From contig CAJNDS010002079.1 of the NCBI GenBank assembly GCA_905221605.1, positions 1,228,501-1,292,500 of the forward strand: a stretch of 64,000 bases of DNA. The letters run 5' to 3'. The DNA comes from Symbiodinium natans. Taxonomy: Eukaryota > Sar > Dinophyceae > Suessiales > Symbiodiniaceae. Each line of letters begins with the position of its first letter. Within the stretch, counting starts at the first letter, position 1. The position numbers and the translations under genes are program-made. Below, piece after piece: positions 1 through 9,393 of the stretch. The notes under the pieces were generated by a model, which ran no database searches, was not told the DNA's origin, and worked only from the letters and a program-made list of their open reading frames with translations.

Positions 1-797
1 ATGGCGGCTCATGGGGGAGAGGCACCTCGGGAGCCCTTTAGGGAAGCTTAGGGGGGAGTTCCCCGGATGCGTGTGTTCGTATGTACCTATTTTTTGTTAA
101 GGAAGGGAGTTGGGCGGTGGGTGTTGTATTTAGGGCTTTGGGGGTTTTTACTTTTTGTTATAGAAGGTTTATAGAGGGTTTACTTGCAGGGGAAATGTAG
201 GTTTATCCAAGGTTTATAGAGGCTTATTGTTGGGGGGGGGGACCGAAGGGGTTAAGGGGTTTCGCGCGCGGAGGCCAACGCCTCTTCTTCCTCTTCCCAC
301 CCGAGGATGTGGCTGCCGGCTGTCTCTATGAGATGCAAGGCTGGAATGGTTCAGGGTTTTAGGGCTTAGGGTTTTAGGGCTGGAATGGTTCAAGGTTTAG
401 GGGTTAGGGTTTTTGGGTCTGGGAGTCTGGGCCATTCTAGCATGTGTTTGAAAATCCCTTTCCAAGCCCTCAGAGCAAGCCCTGTCTAGGGAACCTAGAC
501 GAGGGTACGATAGTCCCTGTAAACCCTACACCCTGAACCCTAAACCCTGAACCCTAAACCCTCAACATCAACAAACAAAAGCAGAATGTACGGAAATAAG
601 TCGGAATATGCATCCTTGGACAAGTTCTCAAGGCTGTTTCTTTGACTCGAGGTCCCTCCCCCCCCCCCCCCCCCCCCAAAAGCCCTGAAATTTCTAACCC
701 TAAACCTTGTCAACAGGGTTTAGGGTTTAGGGTTTAGGGTCTACAAGGTTCAACCCCCCCCCCCCTCCCACCTCAGTTGAAACTCCCAAATGCCCAG
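1..797. other. No firm gene; degenerate telomere-like repeat with poly(C) tracts
   Basis: Mixed TTTAGGG-like blocks (about 350-420 and 715-745), a CCCTAAA/CCCTGAA block (about 520-570) and two C runs (about 660-678 and 756-766). The first 300 bases are non-repetitive but I could not support a coding frame. Confidence 0.5.
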
Positions 798-843
798 AGG
801 CGCCTATGACGAGACCCGCTCGGATGGCAGCCTCTTGCCCAGG
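798..843 (+). CDS. Candidate short exon
   Basis: Acceptor TGCCCAG precedes it and donor GTTTGG follows. Open with carry 2>0; the peptide includes AYDETRSDGSLLPR. Telomere-like repeat follows directly. It does not join in phase to the next island, so its gene is unknown. Confidence 0.3.
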
Positions 844-1014
844 GTTTGGAGTTTAGGGTTCAGGGTTTCGGGTTTAGAGTTGAGGGTTCAGGTTTCGGGT
901 TCAGGGTTTAAGGTTCAGGGTTTATGCAGAGCGGGGCTCTAGGTTTGTAGGGCTCGGGAGTTAGATGGTAGGGTTTGAACCTTGCGCCCTAAACCCAAAA
1001 CGCTGAAGCCCCAG

Positions 1015-1076
1015 AAAGGCCAAACTTTTGACCCTGAAGTCCTGGCTCTTCTTGGCTAAAAGCAACAACGAAGAAG
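1015..1076 (+). CDS. Candidate short exon
   Basis: Acceptor CCCCAG and donor GTTCAG. Only one frame is open (carry 2>1), reading KAKLLTLKSWLFLAKSNNEE. The left flank is CCCTAAA-like and the right flank is TTCAGGG-like. Confidence 0.35.
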
Positions 1077-1261
1077 GTTCAGAGGGGTTCAGGGCTTAGC
1101 TTTTCGAACCTTCAGCCTGGGCAGCCCAGTCATACCCTGTGCCCTTTTTTTGGTTATGGGCTCCCTGTTAAACCACCCAAGCCCCCAAAAAGGCTGCCCT
1201 TATGATAATATGGCTACCGAACTACCAAGAAGCCCGAAAGCCTCATCATGGGGCACTGAAG

Positions 1262-1293
1262 AGATTCCGACTGCGTAATCAGGCGGCTTTGTG
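1262..1293 (+). CDS. Candidate short exon with GTAAGT donor
   Basis: The right edge is a textbook donor (GTAAGT at 1294). Several acceptors are possible; using AG at 1281-1282 would give an 11-base exon with carry 1>0, linking the island at 1015 to gene A. The length is uncertain. Confidence 0.25.
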
Positions 1294-1312
1294 GTAAGTC
1301 AGGCCACGATCC

Positions 1313-1319
1313 TTAGGGT

Positions 1320-1400
<81 letters not shown>

Positions 1401-1402
1401 GG
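1313..1402. repeat. TTGAGGG tandem array
   Basis: About thirteen uninterrupted copies of a TTGAGGG variant of the telomere heptamer, uniform within the array and uncommon elsewhere in the window. Confidence 0.9.
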
Positions 1403-1413
1403 TACCCCAACAG

Positions 1414-1494
1414 CGCCCAGGCTTCGGATATGCCACGCACACAAGCGATGTGAACATCTTCTTCCCGAGTCAGCCACCTTGCTGTCACAGCAGG
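1414..1494 (+). CDS. Gene A exon a1
   Basis: Preceded by CCAACAG and followed by GTCGTG. The frame with carry 0>0 (27 codons) reads RPGFGYATHTSDVNIFFPSQ and on. It is the first of eleven + strand islands whose carries match down to a stop at 7064. The product is not recognised. The minus strand is also open here (it reads HDPAVTARWLTREEDVHIAC), and the flanking repeats are in the opposite order from most exons, so this one is less certain. Confidence 0.4.
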
Positions 1495-1679
1495 GTCGTG
1501 CCTAAACCCTAAAAATCCCAAACCCTGAATTCGAACGCCTTAAGCCCCAAATCCTACAGCCTAATTTTACACCCCCTAAGCCCGAAAGACTACACCCGGA
1601 AACCCGAAAAGGCCCCAAACTCCGAACCCTGTGGTTTGAGTTCTTCTGGTGCCCAGCCCCAGGGTTGAAGTTTGCCTCC

Positions 1680-1785
1680 CTAAGGGTCCATGTACCTACA
1701 TATGGAGTACTTGGTCCTTAAGGTACCTCCTATATAGGGACTTTGGGGCCCAAAGTGTATAATAACAAGGTACATGGACCCTTAG
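1680..1785. mobile_element. Small foldback (MITE-like) element, 18-bp inverted ends
   Basis: CTAAGGGTCCATGTACCT at 1680-1697 is repeated as its exact inverse complement at 1768-1785. The 106-bp unit has no coding capacity. Related but diverged copies with ACATGGNCCC-type ends appear near 7280, 10025, 25310, 29790 and 47665. Confidence 0.7.
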
Positions 1786-1805
1786 GCATGGGGCAGCTGG
1801 AGGGT

Positions 1806-1888
1806 TGTACGCAAGGTTCAGGGTTTAGGGTTTAGGGTTTAGGGTTTAGGGTTTAGGGCTTAGGGTTTAGGGTTTAAGGTTTAGGGCT
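1806..1888. repeat. TTTAGGG-type block
   Basis: Near-perfect TTTAGGG copies on the + strand, lying between the foldback element and exon a2. Confidence 0.9.
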
Positions 1889-1939
1889 TGGGGTGTTCTT
1901 TTGAGGGCCAGCCCCAGGGTTGAAGTTTCCCTGCAAAAG

Positions 1940-1990
1940 GCACCCCCCCCTGGTGGTTTCAATCGCTTTGGTGGATATGAGCCCTGGGAG
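1940..1990 (+). CDS. Gene A exon a2
   Basis: Acceptor GCAAAAG and donor GTGAAG. Seventeen codons, carry 0>0, reading PPPGGFNRFGGYEPWE. Its phase joins a1 and a3. A poly(G) run and a TTTAGGG block follow in the intron. Confidence 0.45.
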
Positions 1991-2039
1991 GTGAAGCTAA
2001 AGATGTGGGGGGGGGGGGGGGGGGGGGGCTGTAGGGCTT

Positions 2040-2150
2040 GGGGTTTGGGGTTTAGGGTTTAGGGTTTAGGGTCTAGGGTTTAGGGTCTAGGGTTTAGGGT
2101 TTAGGGTTTAGGGTTAGGGTTTAGGGTTTAGGGTTTAGGGTTTCGGGGTG
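2040..2150. repeat. TTTAGGG-type block
   Basis: TTTAGGG copies with some TTTGGGG and TCTAGGG variants, directly after a 19-base G run. Confidence 0.9.
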
Positions 2151-2417
2151 TCGGGACTTGTGGATTCAGGGTTGAGGGCTCTAGGTTTCAGGGTTTTCGG
2201 GTTTAGTAAGCCCTAAACCCTAAACCCTGAAGGTGCCCTTTAAAAGGGATTAGGGCTTCGGAGCCCTCAAGAGCAAGGAGTCATGAGACTCTACCTTGGA
2301 ACTCCCTAAAATTGCACCCTTAGGTTTAGGGACCCTTTTGGAAAGATCCTCAGGGAATAGAAAATTAAAGGAGCATATTCAACCATACTAGGAGTCTATT
2401 AAGCCCTATAAACCCAA

Positions 2418-2472
2418 TACCCTAAACTCTAAACCCTAAACCCTAAACCCTAAACCCTAAACCCTAAACCCT
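2418..2472. repeat. CCCTAAA block before exon a3
   Basis: Seven or eight CCCTAAA copies running directly into the acceptor of the next exon. Confidence 0.9.
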
Positions 2473-2476
2473 GAAG

Positions 2477-2588
2477 GTCTATTATGAAAACGTCTTACGG
2501 GTACATCCTTCAGGGATTGCGAGTCTGACTCCCATGAAGAGCAAGGAAGCGGCATCCTTTGTTCTCCAAGTGCAACGCGCAGGCTGGG
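2477..2588 (+). CDS. Gene A exon a3
   Basis: Starts after CCCTGAAG at the end of a CCCTAAA block. One frame is open for the whole island and beyond (carry 0>1 with donor GTCTTC). It reads VYYENVLRVHPSGIASLTPM, then residues including KEAASFVLQVQRAGW. The composition looks protein-like; no family was recognised. Confidence 0.5.
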
Positions 2589-2776
2589 GTCTTCGGACGG
2601 ATTTTGGGTTGAGGGTTGTTGGGGTCTAGGTTTTAGGGTTTAGGGTGTGGTGGGTTATCGGGGTTGTTGGAGGTCTTTCGGGTTTACAGGGCTATTGGGG
2701 GTTTAGGGTTTAGGGATTGGGATTAGGGGATTGTAGGGTTTGGGGTTATTGGGCTTTGTAGGCCTTAAGGGTTTAG

Positions 2777-2860
2777 GGCTCACGCGCTCTCTCTGGACTC
2801 TGTGCGAGCGTAAAGCCAAGCAGATCGGCCCCGATCGTCTCCTAGACGACGATGGTGAAG
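2777..2860 (+). CDS. Gene A exon a4
   Basis: Starts after GTTTAG and ends at donor GTGATG. Carry 1>1, reading LTRSLWTLCERKAKQIGPDR then LLDDDGE. The same frame stays open to 2892, so a downstream donor (GTGCCC) is an alternative. Confidence 0.45.
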
Positions 2861-2924
2861 GTGATGGTGCGGAAGCAAGCAAGGCTGAGATCGTGCCCTA
2901 AACCTAACCCTACAACCATGGAAG

Positions 2925-3045
2925 CCAACGACATTGAGAACCTCCGGGCCACTGCTGATCGCAGCAACAAGCAGCTGCCGATTGGACAAAAGGGCTCGTC
3001 TTGCTTGAGCTTCGCCTTGCTTGCGTGGAGCTGCTTTCTGGCCTG
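2925..3045 (+). CDS. Alternative or extra coding island after a4
   Basis: With acceptor TGGAAG and carry 1 the island reads ANDIENLRATADRSNKQL and stays open past 3040. The second half is open in another frame (GLVLLELRLACVELLSGL) that ends in a stop at about 3088. Its carry-out does not match exon a5, so it may be a separate gene end or contain a one-base error. Confidence 0.3.
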
Positions 3046-3412
3046 GTGTCTCTGAGCGCTCCCTTGTCAGATTCGGTTGCCTCTTAGGTTTTGGGGGGGG
3101 GGGGGGAATTGGGTTCAGGGTGTTTGGGTTTGGAGGCCCTTGTCGAGGATTCCGTCAGTACTTTACTGGAGGCTTAGGAGAGTTGAGAGTGCTTTGAAGG
3201 GTCTAGGATTCGTCAGTTCCAACGAATAGGGCAAAGGGCTTAGGGTGTAGAGTTGAGGGTGTAGGACCACAGTTTCAAGCTTGTGTAGCTGGAGGTATGT
3301 TTTTTCCAGGCTTAAGCCCTAAACCCCAAAGTCCCGGAACGCTGAAGCCCTAAAAGCTCCGAACGGCAATAACAAGTAGGTGGTTGGCTTTGTTCCTTTG
3401 GGACTCAACTTC

Positions 3413-3520
3413 AACCCCTAAACCCTACACCCCAAACCCTAAACCCCAAACCCTAAACCCCAAACCCTAAACCCCAAACCCTAAACCCCAAACCCTAAAC
3501 CCTACACCCTAAACCCCCTC
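3413..3520. repeat. CCCTAAA/CCCCAAA block
   Basis: Alternating CCCTAAA and CCCCAAA copies. Confidence 0.9.
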
Positions 3521-3556
3521 AAACCTTCGGCGTGCAAGTCGCTTGGCATTAGTCAG

Positions 3557-3603
3557 TAGACCCATCGTGCCCCAGGCTTCCTAATCCTACAGCCTACACC
3601 AAC
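3557..3603 (+). CDS. Gene A exon a5
   Basis: Acceptor TAGTCAG; donor GTGAGC, close to the usual consensus. Carry 1>0, reading DPSCPRLPNPTAYTN. Joins a4 and a6 in phase. A C run and CCCTAAA block follow. Confidence 0.4.
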
Positions 3604-3654
3604 GTGAGCACACTATCCCCCCCCCCCCCCCCCTCCCGCAAAAAACTTAGGGTA

Positions 3655-3810
3655 AACCCTAAACCCTGAACCCTGAACCCTAAACCCGAAACCCTAAACC
3701 CTATATAAACCCTAAACCATAACCCCTAAGCCCTAAACCCCAAACCCTAAACCATAAGCCCTCAGCCCTAAACCCTAAGCCCTAAACCCTAAACCCTAAA
3801 CCATAAACCC
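3655..3810. repeat. CCCTAAA block
   Basis: CCCTAAA copies mixed with CCATAAA and CCCTAAG variants, leading to exon a6. Confidence 0.9.
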
Positions 3811-3847
3811 GAACTACTCCCAAAACCCCGACGCCCGAGCCGAGCAG

Positions 3848-3901
3848 GTTTCCCTTTTGGGCGAAGGGAAGACCCTGGTGTCCCCCGGCATTTGGTTCTT
3901 G
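3848..3901 (+). CDS. Gene A exon a6
   Basis: Acceptor CCGAGCAG, donor GTTACT. Eighteen codons, carry 0>0, reading VSLLGEGKTLVSPGIWFL. CCCTAAA lies to the left and TTTAGGG begins about 25 bases to the right. Confidence 0.5.
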
Positions 3902-4528
3902 GTTACTCCAAACTCCAAAACCCTAGGTTTAGGGTTTAGGGTGCAAAGTTTAGGGTTCCTAAAACCTGTAACGCCCCCGTAAACCCTCTAATCCCTAGAC
4001 CCTTAGGGCTCAGGGTTTAGGATGTGGGGCTTCTTTTTGTGTGCTTGGGGCTGCAGGATTTTAGGGTTGCGGCTACCACGAGTCGAGTTGGGGAGGGTTT
4101 GATACTTGAAAGCTAGGGCCTTGTTGCTAGGAGGGTGTAGGTGTAGGGTCTAGAGGGTGTAATGGTTTAGAGGGTGTTTAGTGTTGGCAAAGATCAGAAG
4201 CCTATGCAGGGTGTTTCATGATTAGCGGGCAGGCGTTGCATCCATGCCGTTATCTCTGCTTGAGGACTTAGCGTCTATACTTTACGAACCCAAAACCATT
4301 TTTTGTAGGCTCTTGTTATCAAAACCCCTGATAGGATTCCTAGGTAACCTGCAAAAAGGTAGGTGTTGAGTTTCTTGAGGCAGACATTTAGCAAGTCTAC
4401 TCAACATTTCCTAGAAGCCCTATTCTAGTCCAACCAACCCACCTTACTAACCCTCCTTACTAGGTCAAAAGGTCTTCCAAGTCGCCCTAAAATCTAACCC
4501 TGAAGCCTGAACCCTAAAGCCTAAACAG

Positions 4529-4644
4529 AGTTCTCATGCTCACTACGAGGATTCCGGCGGGTTGGTGGTGGTGCGCCGTGTGTACGCAGCCGTCCGTGAC
4601 GCTGCAGCACGACTTCTGGGGCTTCGAGAACAGGCGAGCCGCAA
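4529..4644 (+). CDS. Gene A exon a7
   Basis: Acceptor TAAACAG after CCCTAAA-like repeat; donor GTAAGA, near consensus. Carry 0>2, beginning SSHAHYEDSGGLVVVRRVYA and continuing to LLGLREQASR. A second frame is open but does not join the next exon. Function unknown; the segment VYAAVRDAAARLLGLREQA would make a good helix. Confidence 0.55.
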
Positions 4645-4850
4645 GTAAGAGTCCTTTGATCCTCTTACTTACCTCTGTGGTGCTTCACTGTAACTTTGGA
4701 TCCTTAGCCTTTGTAGGTTTATTGGGTTTCTCAATAAGGCAGCTAAAAGTTTTATTCATAGCTACCCTGCTAAGTGGAGCCAAGTGACCCTGAGCCCCAA
4801 AACCCGAGAGCATGGAAGTAATTAGGTTGGTAGGTCCTAAGCTCCCAGCC

Positions 4851-5000
4851 TTTGGAGGTTCAGGGTACTTAGCAACCAAATTCTAACTGCACTTTATATC
4901 CCAATTCTAACCGATTCTAACCCCATTAGAGTGCTTCAGGGGCCTATAAGTGGTAATAACTACACGTATAATTGGGTTACTAAGTACCCTGAACCTCGAG
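4851..5000. mobile_element. Foldback element, family M2
   Basis: Inverted ends: TGGAGGTTCAGGGTACTTAG at the left and the near-complement TAAGTACCCTGAACCTC at the right. AT-rich and non-coding. Same family at 39360, 50374 and 52585. Confidence 0.7.
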
Positions 5001-5376
5001 GTAGTTGAAGCTGCAAGTAGGGTTTAAGCTCCGGATGGTTCCATTTTTGGGGGGTTGACGGTTTAGGGTTTAGGGTTTAAGGTGTAGGATTGAGGCTTAA
5101 GCCCCTAAACCTCAACGACCAGAACCCCTACAAACCCCATAAGTCTTAAGCTTTATATGCCCCCTGAACCTTCAGCCTATGAACCCTATAAACACTACAA
5201 AGCCTAGAGGCCCTACAAACTCTATCAACCCTGTAAACCTACAAGCTACAAACTCCATATTCCGCATAAACCCCTTATAAACCCCATGATCCTTAAGCAG
5301 ATTATATATACGCCCTCTCATAATCCCTACTAAGGACTGCATCCCAGGGTACAAACCCTCTCCAATAATCCCGAAG

Positions 5377-5476
5377 CAGGCATGGCTTCGTAGAAACCTT
5401 GTGGGCGGTATTCGAGTCCAAGCAGACGTCGGTGGACGCAACTTCGGCTGAGCCACGCAAAGGAGGGGCTATGGCA
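5377..5476 (+). CDS. Gene A exon a8
   Basis: Acceptor CCCGAAG, donor GTTAGG opening directly into TTTAGGG repeat. Carry 2>0, reading RHGFVETLWAVFESKQTSVD then ATSAEPRKGGAMA. It joins a7 and a9 in phase. The long minus-strand frame over this site is a shadow. Confidence 0.55.
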
Positions 5477-5660
5477 GTTAGGGTTTAGGGTTTAGGGTTT
5501 AGGGTTTAGGGCTTAGGGCTTAGGGTTTAGGGTTTAGGGTTTAGGGGGCTATGGTTTCAGGATTTCAGGGTTTCAGGATTTCAGGGTTTAGGGTTCGGGG
5601 TTTGGGTTTTCAGGAATTCAAGGTTTAGGGGTTAGGGTGAATCAGGGTTTAGGGTGTGAG
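5477..5660. repeat. TTTAGGG block opening the a8-a9 intron
   Basis: Begins at the donor of a8, with CTTAGGG and TTCAGGG variants. It would pair with the CCCTAAA block at 5955-6076 at the other end of the same intron. Confidence 0.85.
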
Positions 5661-5954
5661 GTCTCAGGGTTAGGGTTTGGGGCTTGGGCTTTGAAGACTT
5701 TCAGGGGCTTTTCAATGGCTGTAGGTGCGTTGCACGCTTTTGAGGCGTGTGCGTTTTGGGTTTCGGGCCTAGGGGTACACATTCCTCAGCTTAGGGGTAA
5801 GGTCAGCCATATCCAAAAACTTTGCTTTGCACGGTATTTGAGCCCCTCAAAAAGCCCGAAAATAAGAGTCCTTAGAGCCATAGTGGTGGGTTTCTGAGGC
5901 TTAGGGTTAGGAAGGAATTTAGAGTGCTAGGATTCTTCACCCTCAGCCCCTAAA

Positions 5955-6076
5955 CCCGAAAACCTCAGCCCCCAACCCTAAACCCTAACCTTAACCCTTA
6001 AATCTTAAACCTTAAACCCTAAGCCCTAAACCCTAAACTCTAAACCCTAAACCCTAAACCCTAAACCCTAAACCCA
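5955..6076. repeat. CCCTAAA block closing the a8-a9 intron
   Basis: CCCTAAA copies end in CCCAG, the acceptor of exon a9. Confidence 0.9.
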
Positions 6077-6077
6077 G

Positions 6078-6188
6078 GCCAGAAACTCCATGCGCCCGGC
6101 CTTCTCCGAGCTGCGCGAGACCATCGCCGCAGACGACGGAAAGCGGATTCTGGAGGCGGTCGCCAAAATAAGAGACGTAGTTGCGGCG
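6078..6188 (+). CDS. Gene A exon a9
   Basis: Acceptor AAACCCAG, donor GTGTAC. Exactly 37 codons, carry 0>0, reading ARNSMRPAFSELRETIAADD then residues such as GKRILEAVAKIRDVVAA. The segment is amphipathic and helix-rich. Unusually, CCCTAAA repeat lies on both sides. Confidence 0.6.
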
Positions 6189-6192
6189 GTGT

Positions 6193-6345
6193 ACCCTAAA
6201 CCCTAAACCCTAAACCCTAAACCCTAAACCCTAAACCCTAAACCCTAAACCCTAAACCCTAAACCCTAAACCCTAAACCCTAAACCCTAAACCCTAAACC
6301 CTGACCCCGAAACCGTAAACCCTAAACCCTACACCGTGTCCGCCT
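6193..6345. repeat. CCCTAAA array, about 16 perfect copies
   Basis: Long perfect CCCTAAA run in the a9-a10 intron, followed by degenerate copies. Confidence 0.95.
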
Positions 6346-6454
6346 TAGGGTTTATAAGTGTATCGGCTTCGGGCCGCAGGGTTGGGGTTTGGGGTTTAGG
6401 GTTGAGACGCAGTGTTTAGTGTGTAGAGGTTGCTTTGGTGCAAGATTTGGTGTG

Positions 6455-6600
6455 AATAGGGTTTAGGGTTCTGGTTTAGGGTTTAGGGTTTAGGGTTTAG
6501 GGTTTAGGGGTTTAGGGGTTTAGGGGTTTAGGGGTTTAGGGGTTTAGGGGTTTAGGGGTTTAGGGGTTTAGGGGTTTAGGGTTTAGGGTTTAGGGTTCAG
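6455..6600. repeat. TTTAGGG/TTTAGGGG array
   Basis: Perfect TTTAGGG copies change into a run of TTTAGGGG octamers and back. It lies in the same intron as the CCCTAAA array at 6193-6345, so the intron contains a large inverted pair. Confidence 0.95.
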
Positions 6601-6608
6601 GTTTTGAG

Positions 6609-6685
6609 GTCTTCATCATGAATGGGGGGGCCCACCATGGCCCTGCTCATCCCAATGGCCTGCAAAAGAGAGTCAAAGTCCTGAG
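6609..6685 (+). CDS. Gene A exon a10
   Basis: Acceptor GTTTTGAG, donor GTTTTT. Carry 0>2, reading VFIMNGGAHHGPAHPNGLQK then RVKVL. Repeat blocks of TTTAGGG type lie on both sides. Protein family not recognised. Confidence 0.5.
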
Positions 6686-6689
6686 GTTT

Positions 6690-6767
6690 TTGGGTTTAGG
6701 GTTTAGGGTTTAGGGTTCAGGGTTTAGGGTTTAGGGTTTAGGGTTTAGGGTTTAGGGTTTAGGGTGG
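6690..6767. repeat. TTTAGGG block
   Basis: Starts five bases after the donor of a10; about ten copies. Confidence 0.95.
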
Positions 6768-6880
6768 AGCGTCTCACAACGCTAGACACTACCCCAGCGT
6801 AGTTTCTTTTGGGGGCCGCCATGGTTTTCCATTCAGGATTCTAGTAAACTACCGCAAAATGAAATACTTTGGAGTCCTTA

Positions 6881-6997
6881 GGTAAACCCTGAACCCTAAA
6901 CCCTAAACCCTAAACCCTAAACCCTAAACCCTAAACCCTAAACCCTAAACCCTAAACCCTAAACCCTAACCCCCAAACCCTAGACCCTAAACCCTAA
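6881..6997. repeat. CCCTAAA block
   Basis: About fourteen copies ending before the acceptor of a11. Inverted partner of 6690-6767 in the same intron. Confidence 0.95.
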
Positions 6998-7012
6998 AAC
7001 CCTGAACACCAG

Positions 7013-7064
7013 TCCATGGCACCGTGTGGCACAGGACTATGTCGTGGTGGATGGCGGCCGTTAG
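7013..7064 (+). CDS. Gene A last exon a11, stop TAG
   Basis: Acceptor ACACCAG. The frame that accepts the two carried bases from a10 reads PWHRVAQDYVVVDGGR and stops at TAG (7062-7064). Two other frames stay open to a donor at 7136, so an internal exon 7013-7135 is the main alternative. Confidence 0.45.
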
Positions 7065-7269
7065 CGCAGCCGCTGCCCGCCCACCACTGGGATTCGTTTC
7101 AGAACTTCTCTCATACCCTAGAGGGGTTTAGGGTGTATAGGGTTTCGGGTTTAGGGTTTAGGGTTTGGCGGCCCCTGTTTAGGGCACATGATTAGGCAGA
7201 GAAAGCGGTGTCGTGAGCAGGTTTGTGCTTTGCTGCGTTGCCCTTGAGACCTAAACGCGGGGAGTTGGG

Positions 7270-7425
7270 GTTGAAGGTTTAGTCTAAGGGTATAGCTACT
7301 TACTACGGTCCCTTTACTTCCTGTAAAGGGTTCTGAAGTATGGACCCTTGGGCTTTATAGGGTATATAAGGGGTATATAAGGGGTGCAATTTTCAGGGCC
7401 CATTAAACCCTAAACCCTAAACCCT
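7270..7425. mobile_element. Diverged foldback element, family M5
   Basis: Contains paired motifs of the kind CTAAGGGTATAG and GGTCCCTTTAC / AAGGGTTCTGAAGTATGGACCC, as seen near 10025 and 47665. It ends in CCCTAAA repeat. Confidence 0.4.
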
Positions 7426-7468
7426 AAACCCCAAACTGAAACCATCAACCCGCAGTTGCTGAGCTCAG

Positions 7469-7545
7469 GTCGATCCCATCGCCATGAAACAGTGTGAAGC
7501 TCTGAAGATTTACGGCAAAGAAAAAAGACGACCCAAGAGCAATAT
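7469..7545 (+). CDS. Gene B exon b1, possible start ATG at 7484
   Basis: Acceptor GAGCTCAG, donor GTAGGG opening TTTAGGG repeat. The only open frame reads VDPIA then MKQCEALKIYGKEKRRPKSN, carry-out 2. ATG at 7484 follows GCC and would be a plausible start. Gene A ends about 400 bases upstream, so this may be the head of a second gene. Confidence 0.5.
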
Positions 7546-7783
7546 GTAGGGTTTAGGGTTTAGGGTTTATGGTTTATAGGGTTTAGGGTTTAGGGTTCAG
7601 GGTTAGGGTTTAGGGTGTAGGGTTCAGGGTTCAGGGTTCAGGGTTTAGGGTTTGGATGTTGGGTTGGAGGTTCTAGGTCCCAACTGAGCCCGAAACCCCG
7701 AACCCTACACCCTAAGCTTAGTGGTTATACTTGAGCCTAAACATCGGAAGTTGACGCTGAGCCAAAGAGCTCTATACCCGCAG

Positions 7784-7839
7784 AGCTTTGAGGGTTTGGA
7801 GCTTTGGGTTTATGAAGAGCAAAGCTGAAATGGCTGTTG
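7784..7839 (+). CDS. Gene B exon b2
   Basis: Acceptor ACCCGCAG, donor GTAGCC. Carry 2>1 (matches b1), reading ALRVWSFGFMKSKAEMAV. CCCTAAA repeat follows. Confidence 0.4.
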
Positions 7840-8013
7840 GTAGCCCTAAACCCTAAAACCTAAGCCCCCAACCCTAAACCCTAAACCCTGAAACCTAAAA
7901 TAGCCCTAAACCCTAAACCCCGAACCCTAAACCCCAAACCCTAAACCCCAACCCCTAAACCCTAAACCCTAAGCCCTAAGCCCTAAGCCCTAAACCCTAC
8001 AACGCCTTGGAAG

Positions 8014-8081
8014 GTGCTCTCTCCTTGGAGCCTGGCGTCCGGCACACCCATGGGGGTCGCCGGGAGCTCGAAAACCCTTAG
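8014..8081 (+). CDS. Gene B exon b3
   Basis: Acceptor TTGGAAG. With the base carried from b2 the frame reads ALSLEPGVRHTHGGRRELEN then P and TAG at 8079-8081. It is either a terminal exon or, with donor GTTCTA at 8081, an internal exon with carry-out 2. Confidence 0.35.
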
Positions 8082-8084
8082 TTC

Positions 8085-9045
8085 TAGGGTTTAGGGGTTA
8101 GGGTTTAGGGTTTAGGGTATAGGGTTCTAGGGTTTAGGGTTTAGGGTTTCGGGTTCTGGGCTTTAGTCTTCCAGGGTTCGAGGGTTTTCGGGTTTTAGGG
8201 TTTTAATGTTTTAGGGTTTGAGGTTTTAGGGTTTTCGGGTTTAGGGTTTAGGGTTCAGGGTTTTAGTCTTCGAGGGTTCTAGGGTTTTAGGGTTTTAGGG
8301 TTTGGTGTTGTAGGCTTTTCTGATTTTCAGGTTTTCGGGTTCTAGGGTTTAGGGTGTGGGTTAGGGTTTCGGGTTCAGGGTTTTAGTCTTCTAGGGTTCT
8401 AGGGTTTTAGGGTTTAGGGTTCAGGGTTTTAGTCTTATAGGGTTCTAGGGTATTAGGGTTTGGGGTTGTAGTTGTTTTTCGGGTTTTAGGGTTTAGGGTT
8501 TGGGGGTTTGGGGTGTAGGGCTTAGGGTTTTAGGACTTTAGGGTGTTAGGGTTTTAGGCTTTTAGGGTTTAGGGTTTAGGGTTTGGGGTTCAAGGTTCGG
8601 GGTTTTAGCGTTTTTGGATGGGTTTTTGGGTTTTAGGGTTTTTGGGTTTTAGGGTTTTAGGGATTTAGGGTTTATGGCTTTGGGGTTGAGGTCTTTTAGG
8701 GTTTGGGGATTTGGTGTTTAGGGTTTTCGGGTTTCAGGGTTTTGCGTTTATGGTTCCAAGGTTTAGGGTTTGGGGTTCTAGGGTTTAGGGTTCTGGGGTT
8801 TAGGGTTGTTTTTGGGTTTTAGGATTTTGGGGTTCAGGGTGTAGTGTTTTCGGGTTTTAGGGTTTAGGGTTTTAGGCTTTTGGGTGTAGTCTTTTAGGGT
8901 TTCAGGGTTTAGGGTAGAAGCTTTTGGGTTTTGTGTTTTAGGGCTTGGGGTTTAGGGTTTCGGGTTTCAGGGTCTCAGGGTTTTATTGTTTTAGGGTCTA
9001 GGGTTTTAGGGTATTCGAGTTGTTGAGTTTAGGGCTTCGGGTTTA
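8085..9045. repeat. Long degenerate TTTAGGG/TTTTAGGG tract, about 960 bp
   Basis: Almost every base belongs to diverged G-strand units (TTTTAGGG, TTCTAGGG, TTTCGGG, TTTGGGG). There is no coding island inside. It looks like an old array expanded and then mutated. Confidence 0.9.
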
Positions 9046-9256
9046 GGTCATCTCTGTAAGCCAGTACATGTACCCCTAACACCTCCAAACTCCAACCTGG
9101 GCGATTCCAGGAACAACAGGGCTAACCCCTCCAATCCTCGATCCCTAAACTCTAGACCCTAGCGCGTTCTTTTGTTGGGGGAAAGCCAGGTCCCTAAGCC
9201 CCCCCCCCCTCCAACTTCGAAACCAAAGTTCCCAAGGCCACAACCTCCTGGCGCAG

Positions 9257-9311
9257 AATGACATGCCCAAAGGCGCCCAGGAAACGGGAGGCAAGCAGGG
9301 GGGGGAGGGGG
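9257..9311 (+). CDS. Gene B exon b4 (frame uncertain)
   Basis: Acceptor TGGCGCAG, donor GTATTC. With carry 2>0 it reads MTCPKAPRKREASRGGRG; the carry-0 frame (NDMPKGAQETGGKQ) is also open. Confidence 0.3.
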
Positions 9312-9393
9312 GTATTCACTTTCGGGTTTTTTGTCGCTTTGGGGATCTTAGGTCTCTTGGAAAACCCTCAAAGCTCAAGCCAGAAAGCCCTAA

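Larger units (their letters stand above)
1653..1928. repeat. 21-bp direct repeat flanking a repeat block
   Basis: A 21-base sequence beginning CCAGCCCCAGGG occurs at 1653-1673 and again at 1908-1928. Between the copies lie a foldback element and a TTTAGGG array, which looks like an insertion with a duplicated target or a local duplication. Confidence 0.7.

Noticed and set aside
5172-5456. Minus-strand frame of 94 codons
   Set aside because: Includes translated CCCTATAAAC repeat and overlaps exon a8, whose phase fits its neighbours.
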